DNA of 53,575 nt. Origin: Enterococcus durans NBRC 100479 = LMG 10746. Lineage in GTDB: Bacteria > Bacillota > Bacilli > Lactobacillales > Enterococcaceae. The stretch spans positions 1-53,575 of the forward strand of contig NZ_BCQB01000019.1 in the NCBI RefSeq assembly GCF_001544215.1, in the 5' to 3' direction. Shown here one piece after another: positions 47,598 through 53,575 of this stretch; position 1 is the first letter of the stretch, and every line of letters begins with the position of its first letter. The position numbers and the translations under genes were made by a program. The notes under the pieces were generated by a model, which saw nothing but the letters and a program-made list of their open reading frames with translations, made no database searches and was not told the origin of the DNA.

Positions 47598-48995
47598 ATG
47601 GCTGAAATTACTTTAGAATTTGATACGATTGCTGCAATTTCGACTCCACCTGGAGAAGGCGCCATCAGTATTGTCCGCCTCAGCGGAGATCAAGCAGTAG
47701 CGTTAGCAGATAAAGTATACAGTTGTGGAAAGAAAAGTTTACTTGAAGTTCCAAGTCATACGATCCATTATGGGCATATCGTTGATCCTAAAAATGAACA
47801 GTTAGTTGATGAAGTCATGGTTTCTGTCATATTAGCACCCAAAACATTTACTCGTGAAGATGTAGTAGAAATCAATTGTCATGGCGGAATCGTTGTAGTA
47901 AACCAAATCTTACAATTATTGTTGCGTGAAGGCGCAAGGTTGGCAGAACCTGGTGAATTTACAAAACGGGCCTTCTTAAATGGACGTGTAGATCTATCCC
48001 AAGCTGAAGCAGTGATGGATCTGATTCGTGCGAAAACCGACAAGGCAATGGGCTTAGCGTTGAACCAGTTGGATGGGAATCTGTCTGCATTGATCCGTTC
48101 GTTACGACAAGAAATTTTAGAAACATTAGCACAAGTCGAAGTCAATATTGATTATCCTGAATATGATGATGTAGAAGAATTGACAACAAAATTATTATTA
48201 GAAAAAGCCACAATGATCCAAGAAAGAATCCAAGCGTTATTAGCTACTTCGAAGCAAGGAAAAGTTCTTCGAGAAGGTTTGAGCACAGCAATCATTGGAC
48301 GCCCCAATGTAGGAAAATCAAGTCTCTTGAATCACTTATTACGAGAAGAAAAAGCAATTGTCACTGACATCGCAGGAACGACGCGAGACGTCATCGAAGA
48401 ATACGTCAATGTCCGCGGAGTACCATTGAAATTGATCGATACAGCAGGAATCCGTGAAACAGAAGATGTCGTGGAACGAATCGGCGTAGAACGAAGCCGC
48501 AAAGCACTCGCTGAATCAGATTTGATTTTATTAGTTTTGAATCAAAGTGAACCTTTAACGAGTGAAGATGAACAATTGCTAGAGGCCACGAAGGGTTTGA
48601 AACGGATCATTCTTCTAAATAAAACAGACCTACCACCAAAATTAGAAACAGAAAAACTTGAACAATGGGTAGAAAATGAACCAGTCTTTGCTGTCTCTGT
48701 GACTAAAAATGATGGTTTGGATCGTTTAGAAACAGCAATTTCAGATTTATTCTTTGGTGGTCAAACAGGAGAACGTGATGCGACATATGTGTCAAATACG
48801 CGTCACATCGCTTTGCTTGAAAAAGCAGCTATTTCATTAGAGGAAGTCATCGAGGGCATCGCTGCTGGTATGCCTGTAGACTTAGTACAAATCGACATGA
48901 CTCGCTGTTGGGATTACTTAGGTGAAGTGGTCGGAGACAGTGTACAAGATGAACTGATCACTCAATTATTTAGTCAATTTTGTTTAGGAAAATAA
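47598..48995 (+). CDS. mnmE: tRNA modification GTPase MnmE
   Basis: MnmE with MnmG modifies uridine-34 of certain tRNAs (5-carboxymethylaminomethyl or related). The 465-residue protein has the N-terminal folate-binding domain (to about 118), a helical domain, an inserted G domain with [26 protein letters not shown] and NKTD motifs, and the C-terminal CLGK whose cysteine is conserved. It starts 29 bp after a terminator and is followed 13 bp later by mnmG, so expression probably runs through the hairpin. Confidence 0.97.
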   Translation: MAEITLEFDTIAAISTPPGEGAISIVRLSGDQAVALADKVYSCGKKSLLEVPSHTIHYGHIVDPKNEQLVDEVMVSVILAPKTFTREDVVEINCHGGIVVVNQILQLLLREGARLAEPGEFTKRAFLNGRVDLSQAEAVMDLIRAKTDKAMGLALNQLDGNLSALIRSLRQEILETLAQVEVNIDYPEYDDVEELTTKLLLEKATMIQERIQALLATSKQGKVLREGLSTAIIGRPNVGKSSLLNHLLREEKAIVTDIAGTTRDVIEEYVNVRGVPLKLIDTAGIRETEDVVERIGVERSRKALAESDLILLVLNQSEPLTSEDEQLLEATKGLKRIILLNKTDLPPKLETEKLEQWVENEPVFAVSVTKNDGLDRLETAISDLFFGGQTGERDATYVSNTRHIALLEKAAISLEEVIEGIAAGMPVDLVQIDMTRCWDYLGEVVGDSVQDELITQLFSQFCLGK

Positions 48996-49008
48996 GGAGG
49001 AAAATCTT

Positions 49009-50913
49009 TTGAATCATTATCAAGCAGATGCCTATGACGTGATCGTTGTCGGTGCTGGACATGCGGGGTCTGAAGCCGCATTAGCCGCAGCAAGAATGGG
49101 CTCAAAAACATTACTATTAACCATCAATTTGGATATGGTTGCTTTTATGCCATGTAATCCGTCCGTTGGCGGACCTGCCAAAGGAGTCGTTGTCCGAGAA
49201 ATCGACGCATTAGGCGGAGAAATGGGTAAAAATATCGATAAGACCTATATTCAAATGCGTATGTTGAATACTGGGAAAGGCCCAGCTGTCAGAGCATTAC
49301 GTGCGCAAGCAGACAAACATGCCTATTCCGCAGAAATGAAACATACGATCGAAAAAGAACCAAATTTGACTTTGCGTCAAGGAATTGTCGAAGAATTGAT
49401 CGTTGAAGATGGTATTTGCTGTGGTGTGATCACCTCTACTGGAGCGAGTTATCGTGCGAAAGCAGTTGTCATCACTGCTGGAACAGCACTACGTGGCGAA
49501 ATCATCATCGGAGAATTGAAATATTCTTCTGGTCCTAATAACTCCCAACCTTCTGTTGGCTTAGCGAATAATTTGAAAGAGCTTGGTTTTGCCATTGAGC
49601 GGTTCAAAACAGGAACACCGCCACGTGTCAAATCAAGCACGATCGATTATTCAGTCACAGAAGAACAACCAGGTGACAAGGAACCCAATCATTTTAGTTT
49701 CAGTACACCTGACAGTGCATATAATTTAGACCAAGAATCTTGCTGGCTAACTTATACTGGAGAAACGACCCACCAAATCATCCGTGACAACTTACATCGC
49801 GCGCCGATGTTTACTGGGATCGTAGAGGGTGTGGGCGCACGCTATTGCCCATCAATCGAAGATAAGATCGTTCGTTTTGCTGACAAACCACGTCATCAAC
49901 TATTCTTGGAACCAGAGGGACTGCACACCGAAGAAGTCTATGTGCAAGGATTATCCACCTCATTACCAGAAGATGTGCAAGTCGATGTTTTACACTCGAT
50001 TGCCGGTTTGGAAAAAGTGGAGATGATGCGTACAGGTTATGCGATCGAATATGATGTCGTTGAACCACACCAATTGCGTCCAACACTGGAAACAAAAGTT
50101 GTTGAAAATCTTTATACTGCTGGACAAACAAATGGAACAAGCGGCTACGAAGAAGCTGCTGGGCAAGGTTTGATCGCTGGGATCAATGCCGCATTGAAGG
50201 TGCAAGGAAAAGAGCCATTGGTAATCAAACGAAGCGATGGTTATATCGGTGTGATGATCGATGATCTAGTCACAAAAGGAACAAACGAACCTTACCGTTT
50301 ATTGACTTCTCGTGCAGAATATCGTTTGCTCTTACGTCATGATAATGCGGATCTACGTCTTACTGAAATGGGCCACCAAGTAGGTTTGGTCAAAGAAGAC
50401 CAATACAATGCATATTTGAAAAAGAAAGCCGCTGTTGAAGAAGAAATCAAATGTTTGATGAGCGTTCGTATCAAACCAACAGAAGAAGTTCAAGCTTTCT
50501 TAGCAACAATCAATGCAGCCCCATTAAAAGATGGTGTTTTAGCAAGTGACTTCTTAAGACGTCCAGAGATCAGCTACCAGGATCTATTGCAGTTTATTCC
50601 TGCGAATGAAGCGTTGACACGCAAAGAAATCGAACAAGCAGAAATCCAGATCAAATATGAAGGATATATCAAAAAGGCACTTGAAAAAGTAGAAAAATTA
50701 AAACGGATGGAAGCCAAAAAAATACCAGAAAATATTGATTATGCAGCCATCAATGGCTTGGCAACCGAAGCAAAACAAAAATTACAAAAAATCCAACCTG
50801 AAACAATTGCTCAAGCAAGTCGAATCAGCGGCGTAAACCCAGCTGATTTAAGTATTTTGATGGTCTACATCGAACAAGGGAAGATTGCGAAAGTGACAGA
50901 GGAAAAGGCTTGA
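49009..50913 (+). CDS. mnmG: tRNA uridine 5-carboxymethylaminomethyl modification enzyme MnmG
   Basis: MnmG is the FAD- and NADH-dependent partner of MnmE. A TTG start follows AAGGAGGAAAATC. The 634-residue protein shows the FAD-binding [19 protein letters not shown] segment, the [22 protein letters not shown] motif (its first part [11 protein letters not shown] is diagnostic), the second motif [16 protein letters not shown], and a helical C-terminus that binds MnmE. It is the last gene of mnmE-mnmG; a terminator overlaps its stop codon. Confidence 0.97.
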   Translation: MNHYQADAYDVIVVGAGHAGSEAALAAARMGSKTLLLTINLDMVAFMPCNPSVGGPAKGVVVREIDALGGEMGKNIDKTYIQMRMLNTGKGPAVRALRAQADKHAYSAEMKHTIEKEPNLTLRQGIVEELIVEDGICCGVITSTGASYRAKAVVITAGTALRGEIIIGELKYSSGPNNSQPSVGLANNLKELGFAIERFKTGTPPRVKSSTIDYSVTEEQPGDKEPNHFSFSTPDSAYNLDQESCWLTYTGETTHQIIRDNLHRAPMFTGIVEGVGARYCPSIEDKIVRFADKPRHQLFLEPEGLHTEEVYVQGLSTSLPEDVQVDVLHSIAGLEKVEMMRTGYAIEYDVVEPHQLRPTLETKVVENLYTAGQTNGTSGYEEAAGQGLIAGINAALKVQGKEPLVIKRSDGYIGVMIDDLVTKGTNEPYRLLTSRAEYRLLLRHDNADLRLTEMGHQVGLVKEDQYNAYLKKKAAVEEEIKCLMSVRIKPTEEVQAFLATINAAPLKDGVLASDFLRRPEISYQDLLQFIPANEALTRKEIEQAEIQIKYEGYIKKALEKVEKLKRMEAKKIPENIDYAAINGLATEAKQKLQKIQPETIAQASRISGVNPADLSILMVYIEQGKIAKVTEEKA

Positions 50914-50929
50914 TACTAAGCCTTTTTTC
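50904..50929 (+). terminator. Terminator of mnmE-mnmG, overlapping the mnmG stop codon
   Basis: AAAAGGCTT and AAGCCTTTT around GATACT with a T-run; the TGA of mnmG lies in the loop. Behind it, 50930-51228 (about 300 bp) holds no recognised gene. Confidence 0.85.
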
Positions 50930-51228
50930 TTTTTTTGATTCTAGAAAATGAATACGAGTCTATCCCTTGTAAGGTACTTATTTATCTTACTCTTTTTTTG
51001 AGCGCTCTTATTGCACCATAGAAAAGAATGTTCCATTAAGTACATTATCAATGAATAGGGTAATCCGAAGATGAAAGGGAACCAGATTTTTGGTATATCA
51101 CTTACCCTTCCTTTTTTGACTTTCGTTTGGAATAGTTAAAATCATTTTTCCTATCCCTTTTTCTGTTTAAATTTCTATTGGAAAGATTGCAACTCCTGAC
51201 ATTTTGCGTTAAAGTAAGAAGAGATTTC

Positions 51229-51251
51229 GTGAAACAATGTAACTGTTTCAC
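51229..51251. promoter_or_regulatory. Back-to-back parS half-sites upstream of rsmG
   Basis: GTGAAACA and TGTTTCAC, each a perfect half of parS, stand inverted around ATGTAAC in the order opposite to parS. They lie 17 bp upstream of the rsmG start. Confidence 0.4.
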
Positions 51252-51267
51252 AATGAAAGGACAAACT

Positions 51268-51981
51268 ATGACACCAGAAGAATTTCATCAGATTTTGGCA
51301 GAAAAAGGTATCCAGTTGACGGATCAACAAATGACTCAATTTGAACGCTATTATCAACTATTAGTTGAGTGGAACGAAAAAATGAATTTAACAGCAATCA
51401 CAGAAAAGAAAGATGTTTATTTGAAACATTTTTATGATTCATTGACTCTAGCGTTTGATGGGGACTTTTCAAAAGATGGTACACTTTGTGATGTTGGCTC
51501 TGGCGCCGGCTTTCCAAGTATTCCATTAAAAATCGTATTTCCAGAATTGCAGATCACGATTGTTGACTCTTTGAATAAACGGATTACTTTTTTAACGGAA
51601 TTAACGAAAGAGTTAGGTATTACCGCAAATCTTTACCATGATCGAGCTGAAACATTTGGACAAAATCCGCAATTTCGTGCGTCTTTCGATTACGTCACGG
51701 CGCGTGCAGTAGCTCGATTGAACGTCCTAGCTGAATTGTGTTTACCCTTAGTAAAACAAGAAGGCTATTTTTATGCGTTAAAAGCAGCTAAAAGTGAAGA
51801 AGAGTTAATGGAAGCAAAACAGGCAATTGCTCTTTTAGGCGGTAAATTCATCAAAGAATACACGGTTGAATTACCTAACGTAACGGATAAACGGCACATT
51901 CTTATGATTCAGAAAAAGAAGGTCACACCGAAAAAATATCCAAGAAAACCTGGATTGCCTAACAAGCAACCAATCAAGTAG
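51268..51981 (+). CDS. rsmG: 16S rRNA (guanine(527)-N7)-methyltransferase
   Basis: RsmG methylates G527 in 16S rRNA. I use ATG 51268 ([14 protein letters not shown], 237 residues), preceded by GAAAGGA, since the frame upstream of it lacks a ribosome site and the family normally starts here. The SAM-binding motif [15 protein letters not shown] occupies about residues 73-87, after the N-terminal helix with [18 protein letters not shown], and the C-terminal part contains [11 protein letters not shown]. Loss of the enzyme gives low-level streptomycin resistance in several species. It begins the rsmG-parA-parB unit, 11 bp before parA. Confidence 0.96.
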   Translation: MTPEEFHQILAEKGIQLTDQQMTQFERYYQLLVEWNEKMNLTAITEKKDVYLKHFYDSLTLAFDGDFSKDGTLCDVGSGAGFPSIPLKIVFPELQITIVDSLNKRITFLTELTKELGITANLYHDRAETFGQNPQFRASFDYVTARAVARLNVLAELCLPLVKQEGYFYALKAAKSEEELMEAKQAIALLGGKFIKEYTVELPNVTDKRHILMIQKKKVTPKKYPRKPGLPNKQPIK

Positions 51982-51992
51982 GAGGAGAAGAG

Positions 51993-52760
51993 ATGGCACA
52001 AATAATATCTGTTGCAAATCAAAAAGGCGGAGTCGGTAAAACAACGACAACGGTAAATTTAGGCGCATGTCTAGCTAGTCTTGGGAAAAAAGTTCTATTA
52101 GTAGATATGGACGCGCAAGGAAATGCGACAAGTGGCGTAGGTATCCGCAAACCTGATGTGACACAAGATATCTATGATGTGTTAGTCAACGAGTTACCTA
52201 TCGCTGACGCAACACTTGTCACGGAACACGAAAATCTAAGTATTGTGCCAGCAACTCTCCAATTAGCAGGAGCTGAAATCGAGTTAACCTCAATGATGGC
52301 CAGAGAATCTCGCTTAAAAGGTTCATTAGCGGAAGTCACTGACTTATATGATTATATCTTGATCGATTGTCCACCTTCTTTAGGACATCTGACAATCAAT
52401 TCATTTACAGCTAGTGATTCGATTTTGATCCCTGTTCAATGTGAGTATTACGCACTAGAGGGATTAAGCCAATTATTGAATACTGTTCGTCTTGTCCAAA
52501 AGCATTTCAATCCTGAGTTAGAGATCGAAGGAGTGCTACTTACGATGTACGATGCCCGTACAAACTTAGGGAATGAAGTAGTGGCAGAAGTTCGTAAATA
52601 TTTCCGTGAAAAAGTGTATGAAACGATTATTCCAAGAAATATCCGTCTTTCAGAAGCGCCAAGTCATGGAATGCCTATTATCGATTATGATCCACGTTCT
52701 AGAGGAGCTGAAGTCTACCAAGCATTGGCAAAGGAAGTGGTTAATCGTGAAGAAAAATAA
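51993..52760 (+). CDS. parA: Chromosome partitioning ATPase ParA (Soj-type)
   Basis: The 255-residue protein starts directly with the deviant Walker A KGGVGKTTT (residues 11-19), then VDMDAQGNATSG, and later the DCPPSLGHLTINS region, the hallmarks of Soj-type ParA that dimerises on ATP and moves ParB-parS complexes. It has no N-terminal DNA-binding domain, as in B. subtilis Soj. A strong AGGAGGAGA site precedes the ATG. Its 3' end overlaps the parB start by 14 bp. Confidence 0.96.
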   Translation: MAQIISVANQKGGVGKTTTTVNLGACLASLGKKVLLVDMDAQGNATSGVGIRKPDVTQDIYDVLVNELPIADATLVTEHENLSIVPATLQLAGAEIELTSMMARESRLKGSLAEVTDLYDYILIDCPPSLGHLTINSFTASDSILIPVQCEYYALEGLSQLLNTVRLVQKHFNPELEIEGVLLTMYDARTNLGNEVVAEVRKYFREKVYETIIPRNIRLSEAPSHGMPIIDYDPRSRGAEVYQALAKEVVNREEK

Positions 52761-53575
52761 AGGATTAGGTCGAGGAATCGATGCATTGTTCCAAGACTTA
52801 GAAAATTTAGAAACTGTAGATGTAACAGATGAGACCGTGATCCAGTTGCCATTGAATGAATTACGTCCCAATCCGTATCAACCACGGAAAACTTTTGAAG
52901 AGGTCTCTTTACAAGAATTAGCGAATTCAATTGAGCAATCAGGTGTTTTTCAACCCATAATTGTTCGCCGATCATCAGTAAAAGGCTATGAGATCATTGC
53001 CGGAGAACGCCGTTTTCGAGCTTCTAAATTAGCTAAAAAAGAAACCATCCCAGCAATCGTTAGAGACTTTGATGAAGAAGCAATGATGCAAGTTGCCGTT
53101 CTAGAGAATCTGCAGCGTGAAGATTTAAATCCGCTAGAAGAGGCAGAAGCGTATGATATGCTGATGAAAAATCTCAAATTGACACAAGCAGAAGTGGCAA
53201 ACCGCTTAGGCAAGAGTCGGCCTTATATTGCGAATTACTTGCGTTTGTTGACGTTACCCGATCTTGTCAAAGAAATGGTCCAAGATCAACGCCTTTCGAT
53301 GGGACAAGCGCGTACACTCTTGGGCTTGAAAAATAAAAGCTTGATACTAAAATTAGCAAATCGAGCAGTAACGGAGAATCTGACTGTTCGTCAATTAGAA
53401 CAAATTGTGTCACAATTAAATGAAAATGATGGAAAAGAAAAGAAAAAAATTCCACGTTTAGCAAAAGAAAAACCTTACTATATCCGTGAAAGCGAAGATC
53501 GTTTAATGGATAAGTTCGGCACAAGTGTCGCTATCCAAGAAAAAGATGGAAAAGGAAAAATCGAAATTGAATATC
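52747..53575 (+). CDS. parB: Chromosome partitioning protein ParB (Spo0J-type), 3' end off the window
   Basis: A GTG at 52747 opens the frame, with AAAGGAAG 9 nt upstream, inside the end of parA. The visible 276 residues start MKKNKGLGRGIDALFQ and continue through the ParB/Srx domain with LRPNPYQPRKTFEE, the CTPase-associated GERRFRASKLA motif (box II), the NLQREDLNPLEEAEAY segment, and the helix-turn-helix LTQAEVANRLGKSRPYIANYLRLL that reads parS. The tail after about residue 220 is the start of the dimerisation part. The gene runs past the right edge by perhaps 20 residues. Confidence 0.95.
   Translation, partial: MKKNKGLGRGIDALFQDLENLETVDVTDETVIQLPLNELRPNPYQPRKTFEEVSLQELANSIEQSGVFQPIIVRRSSVKGYEIIAGERRFRASKLAKKETIPAIVRDFDEEAMMQVAVLENLQREDLNPLEEAEAYDMLMKNLKLTQAEVANRLGKSRPYIANYLRLLTLPDLVKEMVQDQRLSMGQARTLLGLKNKSLILKLANRAVTENLTVRQLEQIVSQLNENDGKEKKKIPRLAKEKPYYIRESEDRLMDKFGTSVAIQEKDGKGKIEIEY

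Overview
The window is chromosomal DNA of a low-GC Gram-positive coccus, almost certainly an Enterococcus and probably near the E. faecium/hirae/durans/mundtii group. The evidence is the gene order around the replication origin (parB-parA-rsmG, mnmG-mnmE, jag-yidC-rnpA-rpmH, oriC, dnaA-dnaN, yaaA-recF-gyrB-gyrA, rpsF-ssb-rpsR, gdpP-rplI-dnaB, purA), the lactic-acid-bacterial style citrate lyase/oxaloacetate decarboxylase locus with a CitO-type GntR regulator, a Pox/SpxB-type pyruvate oxidase and an ISL3-family transposase. There is no rRNA here, so the species is not fixed.

Layout. (1) 1-2050 is an accessory edge: the N-terminal end of an ISL3 transposase, a frameshifted radical SAM gene, a NUDIX hydrolase and a copy of a dispersed repeat. 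(2) 2085-13324 is a complete citrate fermentation locus. On the minus strand lie oadH-oadD-oadB-(tiny oadG-like)-citC-citD-citE-citF-citX-oadA; divergently on the plus strand lie citH (transporter), citO (regulator) and citG. Together they import citrate, make and charge the citrate lyase prosthetic group, cleave citrate to acetate and oxaloacetate, and decarboxylate oxaloacetate with a membrane Na+ pump. A near-perfect CcpA (cre) site lies in the divergent control region. (3) 13273-15846 is a divergent two-component pair (OmpR-type regulator and a sensor kinase with a large extracellular domain). (4) 16 kb-25.6 kb is a mixed region: a frameshifted membrane-anchored protein, a previously easy-to-miss 53-aa membrane protein, a TMEM175-like channel, a ZIP transporter, pyruvate oxidase, a DUF308 protein, an ABC-F ATPase and a DegV protein. 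(5) 25.9-53.6 kb is the conserved origin region. Genes left of about 42.6 kb mostly read leftward and genes right of it rightward, so replication and transcription are co-directional from oriC.

Origin signals. DnaA boxes form two clusters, one between rpmH and dnaA and one between dnaA and dnaN (a bipartite origin). One exact parS site (22.67 kb) and one single-mismatch site (33.25 kb) were found, fitting the parA/parB genes at the right edge; parB runs off the window.

Main things of interest: a family of modular intergenic repeats (nine copies) that usually abuts the 3' end of genes in one fixed orientation; an uncharacterised 380-aa protein at 46.2 kb whose His/Asp/Gln/Cys arrangement resembles clan CE cysteine peptidases and YopJ-type acetyltransferases; a strong promoter plus terminator in the jag downstream region that looks like a small RNA gene flanked by an inverted repeat; a terminator directly in front of mnmE with a distant complementary segment, suggesting attenuation; and an ABC-F protein whose second ATPase site is degenerate. 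I saw no tRNA, rRNA, CRISPR array or prophage.
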